A stretch of DNA of 64,000 nucleotides from Hybos culiciformis (taxonomy: Eukaryota > Arthropoda > Insecta > Diptera > Hybotidae). Where the stretch lies: NCBI GenBank assembly GCA_964007475.1, contig OZ023275.1, positions 38,063,381-38,127,380 on the forward strand, written 5' to 3'. A program made the position numbers and the translations under genes. This document shows positions 23,767-36,251 of the stretch, in pieces. Every line of letters starts with the position of its first letter. The stretch's first letter is position 1. The notes under the pieces were generated by a model. It was not told where the DNA came from and did not search any database. It saw only the letters and a list, made by a program, of their open reading frames with translations.

Positions 23767-26700
23767 CTATTTGTCGTAGCAAGGAAAAATATTTAATAAT
23801 TTTTTTTAATATATATTCATATGATTTTAACAATATTTGTAATAAAATTTTCAGATATTCATATTTTAATTATATTTATTATAATTTTCGACTAGCAAAT
23901 TTTGCTACAATTCATTTGGACGTGTTATAAAAGTGAACTTTGAAAAAACAAAACTTCCTAATATATTATTTCTTTATTATTCAACATTTAAAGAGAGATA
24001 TTGACAAAACAGTCAAATTAAACTTTTCATTAATCAGTTTAAAACGTATATACTTACACTATCTTAAAGAAAAATCTTTTAACAAAAATGTTAAAAATTT
24101 AACATGACATGGAATTATTTACTTTGAAAATTTTTATAAACAAAGTTTTTGTTAATAAATAAATCTAATATAGAGGCTTGATAAAATTTTGTTTTATTAT
24201 AAAAAAAAAAATAAAAAAATAAATAACATTAAGCCAAAAGCAAGAGGAAAAAAAAATATAAAGTTGTTCGATATTAAAATGTTTTTTTTTTTTTTTTTTA
24301 TATAATGAAATTACATTTTTTTTTGTTTTGTTTTATTTTGTTTTTTTTTGTTATTAAGGAAAGTACCGCCAAAAACGTGCAAGAAATAATAAAATTTATG
24401 CAAATTTAAAGCAAAAAAAAAAAATAATAATAATAAAGATCCAATTTCATGTAAATGCAAAATTTTTAACAGCACGATTTTTTTATTTTTTTTTTTGGGA
24501 TAATTTCTTTAGAATTTGTATACAAAAAATATACTTTCCTGGCAATGATATTTAAAACCTATAAGCTGTTTTTAATTGTTGTTAATTTCATTGATTACAA
24601 TGTTACAAAAAAAAAAAAACAGTACAATCTAAAATTCTATTTTCTGTTGAATAAACAACATTATAAAATAAATAATTTACTTGATGTTTTAATTAAAAAA
24701 ATATATTTATATATGTATATATTTATTATTGTAAACTTACGTATATACCTTCATAAATATACAGCTTTGTACTAGTCATAATTAGCTAAAAATATCAATA
24801 AATTTTGACATGGGATTATTATTTTTTGGGGCCTCCAAACAGCTTTATTCGAAACTATACAAATAGTTCATTTCGCACTTTTACGCAAGAAGACTCATTA
24901 TTATGATTTCAAAATTCTAAAGCTCAAACTATTATGTAAAAGTTTATTAAGCAGTAGTTAGGCTAGTACTTTGTAGTCTGTTTTTCATCTTCTTAAAAGT
25001 TTGAAGCTTGAAATGTTAAAGTTTTTTCTCTAAAATTCAATAATTGAATTTTTTAAACTCCATATTAAAAAGAAACTGCAACTTCATTCATTAAGAAGGT
25101 GGACACCTAATATTGTCTATATCTTCATTACTACTTCTACTTTATAATTTAAATATTATTCTTCAACATGAAAATGAAAGTGAATTGATTTATGCCTTAC
25201 AACAGTTTTATAAATTTCAAATTTTTTATTTAAATAAATTAAAATTTATGTACATAAAGAGGATACTATGATATTAGATATTATTATATATAAATATAGT
25301 CATAGAGTATAGCTTCTTATAGCATGTGAACATTCATTTTTATCTGAATAAAACATATATAAAAAGACAGTAGATACATAATATATGTATAATAAATTGT
25401 TAATAAATAAATAAATAAATTTATTTTTATTTGATTTTATATTTATTCAGCACACTGTATGTCTTTAACAAAAAATTTTATTCAAAAAATAAATTTATAC
25501 AGGCTTTTATCTCTAAGGGACAGTATAAAATAATTTTTTTTTTACAATATATAGGAATAAATTACATTAAATATGTTCCCCATGGTTAGTAGATAGATAA
25601 TATACATTTTTTATGTTTTTTTTTGCTGTCCCTTAAAAAATTGCAATGTCCTTCGTATGCAGGTGTTATTACAATATTACTAAGAGCAAAATTATGTAAT
25701 TTTCCAAATTTAATATAATATGTATTATGTATATAATATAGAGAAATTTGAATTACAAATGGATTTCGGTTTGATAATGATAAATTGAAAATTTTATTTA
25801 TATAATTTGATATGAATTATTAAGTGTCGGCTTCATTTGGTAAAATAATATTGTAACATGTAAAAAAAAATATTTATTTATATGTTATATATAAACAAAA
25901 ATTACAAATTCAATCTAGATATTCTAGATCATATATACGTTGTAAATGTAAATTACCTACTACTTCAGTAATAATTTATACAAAATTAAAATTTTTGCCA
26001 CATACTGACGTCGTCGTCGTCCCAATGGAATTGAAAAAGATATTTTTACGCAAGTAAATTATTTTAATTAGTATTTATTTCATGTTGTGTTCATACCTAT
26101 ATTGTATGATTCTAATTAGATAAATAAAATTTACTGAATTTTATGAATTTATGATGAATTAGAGACATGTTTTTGTTTATTTATTTATTATTTATTTTTT
26201 TTTATTGTATTCGAAAATTATACACTATCAATTATAATGAACAAGAGTAATTTAAAATTGACATTAACATCGTGACAGATACCTATAAATATATAAATAT
26301 ATATTGAGAAAAATTTGCTTATTGTGAAAGCAATAGTATATGAGGTTTTAAAAAGCTATAAAATATCTTTTGTGGTTTTACTTGGCTGATTTTATTTTAA
26401 ATTATTAAAACTACTGAGTATTCTATTCTAGTTAAAAGGTTGTCATTACATTTAACTGATTTTAAAGTATTATTATTTTTTTTTCAGAAATTTACTTTAA
26501 TTTATCACATATGAATGTTATGTGATAATAAGAAATTAAGAAAAATGGTAAACTTTTTCAATAAACTGCATGTATGTATAAGAGTTAAAATTATATAATA
26601 TGTATAAAATTATATAATATGGAAAAAATTAATCATAATCTTTGACGAAAACTTGAATTACTGTCAGACATTTGCAAAAGAATAGTTTATAAAATTTTTC

Positions 26701-27364
26701 ATCAAACTTGAATTATAATATTATTTTGAATTGTCTGACTATAAAATCACTAAATAAACTATATACCTCATAATATTATGTGAATATATAGAAACATTAA
26801 AATTATGGTTATTATGAGATAAGTGTGATACAAAAGATAATTGGATGAAAAGGTCACTATAATATATACGATCAAAATTAAAATGCCACTAAATATGCTT
26901 AAATACATATTAAAATAATATTATTCTGTATAAAAATAATAAATATTATTTAGATAGTTACATATTTTTAAAAGAAGCTACATACTGTTAATATACAATC
27001 AAGCATATAGCTTAATAGAAAAAAATCTAAAAAGAATATTAAATATTTTAATTAAATCCTTTAATGAGGTCACGTATATTGTATTATCTGAAAAATCTCA
27101 CAGTATTATATTTATGTGTCTGTATACATTATGTATTAGATTTTGGTTTTTCTTTTACGAGGTTAACAGTAATGTTACATTAAGTAAATTATATGATAAA
27201 AATTTTTGTATGTTGTATGAAATAATACTTTCGTAAAATAATCGAGGAAACATATTAAGAGTAAGAGTTTTTATGTGTGCAAATTATACAAATTACTAAA
27301 AGTGAATATGTTCTTAAGTTAAATGGTATGAACATAAACTTAACGTACCTGGTTTAAAACCATA

Positions 27365-27412
27365 GTCATGTTAAAGATGGGATTAAAGATGAGTCATGTT
27401 AAAGATGGGATT
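27365..27412. repeat. 20-bp direct repeat, period 28
   Basis: GTCATGTTAAAGATGGGATT occurs twice exactly. Confidence 0.85.
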
Positions 27413-30400
27413 TTCTAACTTTATCAGTTTTACTTAAAATTTACGAATGTATGGAAATTTTTAACGAAAGGTCTATATAATTTTTAAAGTTATAAAAACT
27501 TTTTTGATAGCAAAATTTTCGAATAAAATTAATATAAGCTCATGGGGTTGATTGATTTAAAATTTTTTGTTTAATTTTTTTAATTTGTATTTTTTGTATG
27601 GGACATAACACTCTATGATATACATACTCTTTGGTATAATGTAGCTCTGCTCTATGAATATTTTCATAAACATTGTACACTTTATTTCTGTGCAATTGTA
27701 TGTTGGCAATGTGTTGGTTATTTTGAAATTCAATATTATTATAAATTAGTAACCTTATCTTTATATTTGAGGACGTTTGTTGTGGTAAAATTGAATAACC
27801 ATTAAAAATATTAGCTACATAATATCTTTATATAATATTACTTTATTTTATATTATTCGTTCTTTATTTATATTGTCAACAAAATATAGTAAAATGAAAA
27901 TAAAAATATAATATATCTGGCATAGATATTGCTTTGATTAATTGCAAATAATAATACTGATTTATTGAGATTCATAAATAAAATATTTGATTCTTGGTTG
28001 ATAAATAATATATATTGTAGAATATCTTGAAGATTGTCGTTCATATAAAAATAATTTAAGTTGAAAAATATCATAAAATTATTAAAATCATCAAACAATA
28101 TTTACATAAGTAAGTATAGGTATATACATATAATAGAGCCTAAATAAATTTGATAACAACTGTCACGAGTGGAGCGAAATATATTTTTTTTTATTTTAAG
28201 TAAAGTGTACACATATATATTTTAAAATAATGTTTATTATTATTTAACTAGAGTTATCTACAAAAAAAAAACTAGCAAAATCTATTGGCAGTTCTATATT
28301 GTAAGAAAATGTTTGTTAGTGTTGATTTTCCTAGTTTAATTGTTGCCTGGGAATCTATACATAAGGCACAAGCCACTCATTGAATAACTTAATTAGAAAA
28401 CAATATTCAACATTTTATGCAAGCTACATATTAATTAATATTATGAGAATATTATTAAATTAATAGTCACAAAATCTATTAATTTATCACATTTATTGTT
28501 ATGTTGTTAATTCTACATAATTTGGAAAAAAAGTAATTAAATTTTTTGTTTTTGAATAACTTTTTACAATGCACTTTTAATTTAAATTCATTTAGTTTTG
28601 AAGCAACGTTACTTGCATATTTTTAACCCTTTTTAATTCATATTAAATTGGCTTCATGTATTCTTTTTAATATAAATTAATTTGTGCTAATGAAAATTGA
28701 AACGTGCCTGGCAATAAAAATGTGCTACTTAATAAGTATGTATATTGTTCAATTTAGAATATTAATTTGTAAATTAATATTCTGATCACTGTTGTACTCT
28801 AACAATATTTGCGCCTTCTTAAATCAAAATGTATTTATAAAAATCTGTTACTAACTATAAAAATTAACATTTTAAAAGAAAATTTCTTTATTCTTAATAA
28901 AATTATAACGATTGAAGGACTACAATTAAAAAAGAAAATCTCAGTTAATTATTTATTTTTATTTTATGTTAACAAAAAAAAAACAGAGTTTGGAAGATCA
29001 TCAAAATAAAATTGGGTAATGTTTTGAAAACTGGTTTAGTTCAAATGCATCTATGTTATGTTAAATAATAAGATGTATATATGTATAGCAAACATAAGGA
29101 CAAAAAATTTTACACTGGGTCTTATCAGCTGTCAGGTTTTAAATCACTTTGAAGTAAATAACACTATTTTCAAATTGAAAATTGTAATATCTACGGAGGA
29201 GCTACGTTATAATAAAAATCGAAACTAAATTTAAAAAGAATATTTATTAATCGGCCAAAATAAAATTCACCAACTTATGATAATGAACCTTTTCCTTAAA
29301 GTTTGTTCATATTATATATTGTTCTCGGAATTTTAACATTATACTTGGGAAAAGTTGGGGAAAAAACTCATCTACTATATATAGTTACAGTTTAGCATAA
29401 TATTCTTTTTTTATTTTTTACTTTTTTTTGTTTGTTTAAAATTTAATTAAAAAAATACTTAATTTTTTGAACCATTTTAATAATTAATCTATTTCTTAGT
29501 GTGAAAAAAAATTCCTGCAAACTGGAGATGAATAATTTGGTAATAGATGAATGTTTTGAAATGAAAATTTTCTAAGTTTACACATTCGTTTTGTATCAAC
29601 AACAAATCTCTTCAATATAAAATTAGAAATATAAATATAAAATATGTATTTAATTTTTAAATATCATTTTAAATTGATTGGGATGAAAAGAAACATTTGC
29701 ATACTTGGAAATAATTATTACTATAGAGATCCAATGTGCGACACAAGACTTTTTATATCTCAAACTTGTGTACTTAAGTATTTATATATACAACTCTTAA
29801 GTATGTTAAAATTAGAATTACAAATTTTTAATGCATATCTAATAACTAATAAATTAAGTCAGTTTTTACGTTATTTTTTCTTAAATTATTTTTCTAATTG
29901 GGATTAATTATAGAAAGCACACGAAATAAAATTTTATTTAATTTTATTTCCTAAACTTTATGGGGTCTAAAAAAGGATTAAAAAACTTAAAATTATTTGC
30001 TTATTGTCATCCTGAAGATTTTTTTTTGTAGACAATTTTTGTATTATTAAAAGTTTAGAAGACTATGATGGCACTTCTAATAAAATTTTACCAAAGAAAA
30101 TTAATTTATATAAAGCATGAAAGGGTTGAAATATAATGTTAACAAAATGTATTAGTTTTTTTATTTTTTTTTTATTATTTTTCAAATTTTACATTTGATT
30201 TCATTTTGAATTACAAAAAAAAAAAAAAAAATATTGAAAGTCTGTAACCTTTGATTAGGTTAAAAAAAAGCCCCCTTTTATTGAGGTTCATTGACTATTT
30301 GTCATAAAACATCAATATCAATACAAAAAAATAAATTTTTAGTTTTCGCTTATAAGAAAATATACTATAGGTACAACATTATTGTAATACGAAAATGAGA

Positions 30401-30852
30401 TAAATTTTTCTAAATATTCTGCTATCTCCTTGCCAACTGGAAAAATTTAATTAAATTGATTTTCTTTTTTTTAATTTAATCCAAACATTTTATGGTTTTC
30501 AAAATATTAATAAAAATTTATTTTCGGTTTGAAGTTGTAAAGAAAGAGGAGAATTTTGTCTGTTGTTATCATCATGATTGGCATTAAATTGGTTTAAAAA
30601 AGCAGAAGAACAATGAAAACAGAAGAATGATGAAAAAACCAAAATAAATAATGGTGGTAAAATAATGAAAAATTTTATCGATAATTATGTATTACCATAC
30701 CGTACATATTATTAAGTCCTAAATATAGTGTTCTAAAATTTTGTTGTTTTACTTAAATTTGATTAAATGATGTTAAACTTTTGTTTTTATATATTATCAC
30801 ATAAATCTATATAAAATTGACAAAAAAAATTAAAAACAAAAAATATTTATAC

Positions 30853-30990
30853 TTCTAATAGTGCTCTGGTCCATAAATCTCTAACAGGTGAAGATGTTTC
30901 ATCTAATCGAAGTTTACGATTAATTTCATTTTCAAGATATTTGAAACTAAAAAATTCTAATAAATAATCATTTTCATTTGAATCACTCAT
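30853..30990 (-). CDS. first coding exon candidate (46 codons), unrecognised or distal Ac13E exon
   Basis: ATG at 30990 in good context (AAAAATG) with an in-frame TAG shortly upstream. It is followed by 46 codons (MSDSNENDYLLEFFSFKYLE, NEINRKLRLDETSSPVRDLW, TRALLE) to a GTATAAAT donor. Without splicing the frame stops after one more codon. The composition is protein-like and acidic/amphipathic, and I recognise no domain. The donor is phase 0. It fits the acceptor at 11663, giving a 1516-residue cyclase with a 19-kb intron, and equally the candidate at 21717. The terminal exon at 16995-17110 on the same strand in between favours a separate gene. Coding status is more secure than membership. 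Confidence 0.55.
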
Positions 30991-31239
30991 TTTTATAATA
31001 AACTATTTTTTTTTTCTTTCTCAAATCAATGGAATTTTTGATTAAGCCAAAGCTATAACTTGTCAGACTTAATAATTATTAATCAATTTTATTTTTTTTT
31101 GTTTTAATAACTTCTATATTATAATTTAATTAAATACTAGTCATTATAATTCACATCTAAGATAACTTTACGGATTAAATATTGTTTTTTTTTTTTTTTT
31201 AATTAACGATTGAAACTTATAATTTATAATTTAATTTTT

Positions 31240-31310
31240 GCGATAAAAAGCTTCCGAACGAATGCTCGTATCAACAACAACTACTCTACTCTTTAGTTCT
31301 AACTATATTA
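31240..31310 (-). promoter_or_regulatory. possible transcription start region for the 30990 start codon
   Basis: A short, less AT-rich patch about 270 bp upstream of the ATG. It reads on the minus strand AGTTGTTGTTGATACGAGCA followed by TTCGTTCGGAAGC, like an insect 5' UTR near a start site. There is no TATA box and no exact initiator, so this is only suggestive. Confidence 0.25.
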
Positions 31311-31886
31311 TTATTAAAATTTTCAACATTATTATTGAGATTTAGATTTTTATTTGCAAATATATGATTGTTGGGTGCAAAATTGTCATAAAAATAAATA
31401 ATAAAAAAAAAAAATTAATTTACATAAATACTGTGTATATACAAATTGTATATATACATAAATATGCTTAGTGTCTCTGTTTCACATATAAAATTTCTTA
31501 TTAATATAAAATTCAAGTTATTTTTTTTTTCATTTTATATTGTGTCAATTTATTGCAGTTTAAGGGACAAAGTGAAAAAAAAGTGATAATGGCACATAAT
31601 ATAATGGGAATGACAATTGATGAATTTAAGTTTAATTTATTTTGGGAATAGAAGTTTATCGATTTAAAATTTGAAGAATAAATACTAAGTGACCAATATG
31701 TTTAACTATTCGCTGATCGCTATCTTGGTGGAAAGGGATTTTCTTCTAATGATTTTTTCTTCGTTTTCAAGGGTTTTTTTTTTTTTTTTGATAAATTCCA
31801 GCGTTTAATAAGACCTACATTTTTCACAAGTGAGTAAAATTCAAATAGTAGTTCCTGTACTATTTAATGTCTCATCTTAATCTTTA

Positions 31887-32542
31887 TGCTAGAGATAGAG
31901 TCGACGTAATTCACGCGCGTATGCGCGCGTAAAAAAAATAAAAAAAACCTGTTTTTTTTACCTGTTATGCTCATCGCCGTTCACATGCGAAAAACAAAAG
32001 AGAAAAATGTCATCCAATTTTTATTTTAATTATTATTTTTTCTTTAAATTTTTTTTTAAGTAATTTTAGTTTTTAATTATTATCTTTTAGTTTTTAATTA
32101 TTGTATTTAATAAAATAAAAAAGTTCATAAATATAATTATATTCAAAAATAAAAATTAAATAATTATTTATTGCAAATTTATTAAAATTTTTAATAAATT
32201 TGCAATAAATAATTATTTAATTTTTATTTTTGAATATAATTATATTTATGAACTTTTTTATTTTATTAAATAATTATTTGTTTGTAAAATTTTTTTTTTT
32301 CTAAATACAACAAAATAAACACAATTTTTTTTTCTAATTACAACAAAATAAACAACACAATTATAAACAAATGATTTCCACAATGTACGGCGTAAAATAC
32401 TGGGAAAGTTAAAATATTTCAACTTTTACGCGCGTAAGCTACGTTTTACGTCGTTGCGTATAGCCGGTCTCATACATTTTCATACAATTTGATTTTTTAC
32501 GTGCGTACACGCGCGTGAATTACGTCGACTCTATCTCTAGCA
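31887..32542. mobile_element. 656-bp DNA transposon with 3-bp TSD TTA and internal palindrome
   Basis: Ends are inverted repeats of about 33 bp starting TGCTAGAGATAGAGTCGACG and running into CACGCGCGT. They are flanked by TTA on both sides (31884-31886, 32543-32545), as for PIF/Harbinger-like elements. CG-rich subterminal patches with repeated ACGCGCGTA stand out strongly against the background. No coding capacity is seen. The centre is a nearly perfect palindrome (32104-32272). Confidence 0.85.
32104..32272. repeat. near-perfect palindrome, arms about 80 bp
   Basis: The two halves are reverse complements with almost no differences and only a few unpaired bases at the centre. Blocks such as GTTCATAAATATAATTATAT recur inverted. 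This lies within the TTA-flanked element. Confidence 0.9.
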
Positions 32543-33309
32543 TTACAGCTTATACTAATATGAAGTTTGTTGTTTTAAACTTAATTTAATTATTATCAAT
32601 TATTATTGGCCCTAGGTTTTTACATTTTAGTGTTAAAAAGAAGTCTCCAAAATTCCTAAATTCCTTTTTTAAACAAAAATATATAATTTTGAATATATGT
32701 ATAGAGTGTAACTTTATTGATATAATTAAGTTTAATAATTTAAATATATATCGAAAATATTATTAGCTTTTTTTTTTACTTTTCAAAAAATCATTTATGG
32801 ATCATTAAAAATTCATCAAAATGATTAGTAAATTATTATATAAAAAAAATTATACATTTACTAACTAACTATCATCATTAATAATTTAAATTTTATTTCA
32901 TAAAAATATATAAAAAAAATAATTTATAAATAGATTTATTAACAAATTATTTCGTTACTTTTTTATTTTAAAAGAGTTAACATTTTCTGGATTCAATTAT
33001 GGTTTATTTTATAATAAATAAAATCCCTCAACGTAAAATTGTGGTCGAAAATTATTAACTTAAAAAAAAATTATTTTTACATTTTTCTTATCATTATTTG
33101 ATAATTTCTGTGAATTATTTTTTCTGACAATTTAAAAAATACAAAATAAGAAAAAGAATGGTAAATAATTATATGAAGTAATTTTTCTCAAATTTTCTGA
33201 ATTAGTATTTACTTATATAATAATTTTTATAATAATTTTTTGAGAAAGTATTTAGTTCGAAAAATAGTACTAACGAAAATGAAGCTAATTTTTAATGTAA
33301 ATGTTTCCT

Positions 33310-33590
33310 AATCTGGGGATAGAGTTCAGTCATCGGTCATTAGTGCTCGTTGATGCTTCAAGATTACGACCGCTGAATTTCGTTTCACCACACTGGTGTG
33401 GATTTTAACCTATATGTTTTCAAATTTGTGTGGAGATAGATTTTAGCGGTGCTCATTTGTGATTCAAAGGCCTTCGGCGATGTTGGCAGTTTATGACATA
33501 TAATGGCACGTGATATTTTCGGGTTATGAGCAACCAGACAAGGGCATAAACAAATGTGTTTAGCTCTTGATGTATAATTTTTTATTAATC
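33310..33590 (-). other. GC-enriched island with an open minus-strand frame
   Basis: This segment is clearly less AT-rich than its neighbours. The minus-strand frame (33385-33669) is open for 94 codons, ending SPKAFESQMSTAKIYLHTNL and KTYRLKSTPVW before a stop. The first codon is not a convincing start, and no good splice site or family match is seen. It could be a 5' exon, a fossil transposon piece or a recent insertion. Confidence 0.3.
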
Positions 33591-36243
33591 TTCTTATCGT
33601 TAAACATTTTGTGAATTGTTTATAAATTTTTATAAATTCACGCCAGTAGTATGTATATTGTATAGACAAAAGATGTTGTTTTTTTTATCTTTATCAAATT
33701 AAAGAGATATGATGTTATTTGTACATTGTATACATTTGTTCATGTTTCTGTTAAAAAAAAAAATGAAATGAAATGAAATATTTAAGTTAAGTTATCTCAC
33801 ATAAGGAGAATTACATAAATTTATGTACATATAAAAACATACATAGCATATTATGTTATGAACAATAAGTGTAGACTATGGAATATAATTTGAAAATAAT
33901 TTAAAAACATTTCGTTGCATGTAATGTCCAAAACTTCGAAGAAAAGTCATAAAGTTAAAAATAGATACTGTATTTTTTTAAGGTGAAATTCAGAACAAAA
34001 TACAACTTCAACCGATTAATGCCAATTTATCAATGGTATAAATCTGTATGTATGCGTCAGTTAAAAATAAACCTTTTTCTTTTTCTAACATAAAAGTTAA
34101 GTTAATACCCTTTCAATGACATTGCATCATAAAATTACAAAAAATTCCATAAAAAAAAATGTTAATATTAGCCTTTATTTCTATATATATCCTATTTTAA
34201 CTTTTATCTCTAATTATCGTTAAATGGGTGTATAAAAATGATAGCCAATGAATAAATAACTTGAGGCTAATATACTGTCTGGCTGTTTTGTTTGATATTT
34301 GAGGTTTTATTTTATTTTGTATACAGAAAACAAGAATCAGACGTGGGTTGCGATAGAAAGATTGGTTTCAATTTTCAGAACAAATAATATTTGAAATTAT
34401 TAAAAATTTTCCACATAAAGCATTTACGTAATGGAAAAACATATAATACCTTCGAGATATCAGAAAGAAAATACAATATTATAGTTATGTGATTGTTTCT
34501 CTTTTTCTGGCTATAATTATCACTTTCAGCTCGAGTGGCTTGTATTATAATTAGCCAATATGCGTTTAATTTTGATCAAGAATAATTATGCCATTAAGAG
34601 AGAAAACACTAATTTTGATATTGATTTATTTTTCTATACGAATTTATTGAACCGCGTTGCTAATTGATAAAGTTGATTATCAAAAATTCAATATATTTGA
34701 CAATTTTACGAAATTCCATTTAAAAATTTAATTTTAACATCGTACTTTTTTTTTCCAGTTTTTAGTGTATTTAATTCATATTTCACAGAAATTTTCTTTA
34801 TCCCATTTGGGTTAAACACGGCAGCCAAACAATTGATTTATTTTATTTTTCTGTGACGATTTAGCTTCCGGAAGAATAATTATTCAAATATTATTCTGAA
34901 TTATTTTGAAAATGATTCTGAAAATTTTATTAAAATGACATCGTTAGAAAACCACACAAGAAGTTTTGTTGAATGAAAGGATGTTGGATTTATTTTTTAC
35001 GCTAAATATTATATTTTTTTTTAGTTTAATATTAATTTGTTGTTCTCTGTTCTCTTTAAAAGCCTTAATGTTTAAATAATTATGAGGAAAATCAAAGATA
35101 GAAATTTTTTTATTTCATTCAACTGGAAAATTGCCGTGCATAATTTTGCGGTCGGTGATCACAGAATAACTATTAAGAAATAAAATAAAAAAAATTACGG
35201 TGATGTTCTTGAGTGTATAATGACAATATAAGTTCTTATGCAAAATTAAATTCAAACAAGAACAAAAAAAAAATAAAACAGAAAACATTGCTCTAAATTT
35301 GCGAATTAACATTAAAATTTGTTTCCATGAATTTAATGTTCTTGATTTAAATAAATTGATAACAATCTTATAACTTTTTTTTTTTTTGTTCAAATATTCT
35401 TTTAATATTATTTGGTTTAAATTTAGTTTTGGGAAATATTTAATTCATGATAGTTATTGAATGTTGCAAATGCTTTAAATTAATTTTAAAATTCCACAAA
35501 AAAATCGAAATGGAGATTTTGAATCCAGTGAACTGGGCAGCAGAGATTATGTCGAACGAATAGTGAAAAGTCTAATTTATGATTTATGTTTTTCTTAATT
35601 AATTTTTCTTTTAATATTAAGCTAATAATAATATGATATATAATTTAAGAATTATAAAGTTATAGTTCTATACTTATACTTACTATAGTTATTATTACGT
35701 TTAATTTTTTCATTATTAACCCGTTTTATATTGAATTTATCTTTTCTGTACCTATACATATTTTGAAATTGTATTTAATATTTTACAGACCTTCTTGTTA
35801 TCTTATTCTTGATGTAAATTTTCAATCTAATTCTGAAATTATTATAAAAGCTTAACTGAAAGAGGGTTATATCATCAAACTTATGAAGTGAGTTTTATTC
35901 TCTATTTAATTCGACTGACTTTCATGTAAATAGAATTTAAAGAATAAGATTCTCCAACAAGTTGAAATTTATTTTTGTGTCGAGCAGTAATGTAATTTAT
36001 CACCTACGAATATAACGCTACATAATTATTGGAATTATATTTCCATTTTCTATAAAGTTACAAAAATGAATAAAAACAAAACGAAAAATTTCTTTGACAT
36101 CAAGATGTCACATATTTTAATTATTTTTATTTTTTGATATAATTATAATGTTGAATAGGTACTATATTATATACAATTAAGATTTTATGAGGTAATTTTT
36201 TTTTTATTCTATTCTTTATTAGAAAAAAGGAAATTACTTAATC

Positions 36244-36251
36244 TGACGTCA
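36244..36251. promoter_or_regulatory. consensus cAMP response element TGACGTCA
   Basis: Exact palindromic CRE; a variant TGACGTCG lies at 26006-26013. In this base composition one exact copy in 64 kb is mildly unexpected but possible by chance. A link to cyclase feedback is speculation. Confidence 0.3.

Larger units (their letters stand above)
17111..30852. other. 13.7-kb interval, probably intronic, repeat-rich
   Basis: Between two minus-strand exon candidates. It contains the tRNA-like foldback (19170-20283), a weak exon candidate (21591-21717), a diverged inverted pair (22460-22513 and 23714-23766) and small tandem duplications. The rest is AT-rich DNA with long A and T runs in which I see no gene. 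Confidence 0.5.

Noticed and set aside
25590..25690. Minus-strand exon-like reading (VITPAYEGHCNFLRDSKKKH)
   Set aside because: The acceptor is fair but there is no usable donor, the stop is in low-complexity DNA and no partner phase was found.
27560..27835. Minus-strand stretch open for about 85 codons, also open in a plus-strand frame
   Set aside because: No splice signals, start, or family resemblance; both strands are open, and a few frames of this length are expected by chance in 64 kb.
28300..28400. Minus-strand reading with a YRTA-like piece resembling a Gypsy integrase segment
   Set aside because: Too short and only one weak motif; no other retroelement parts nearby.
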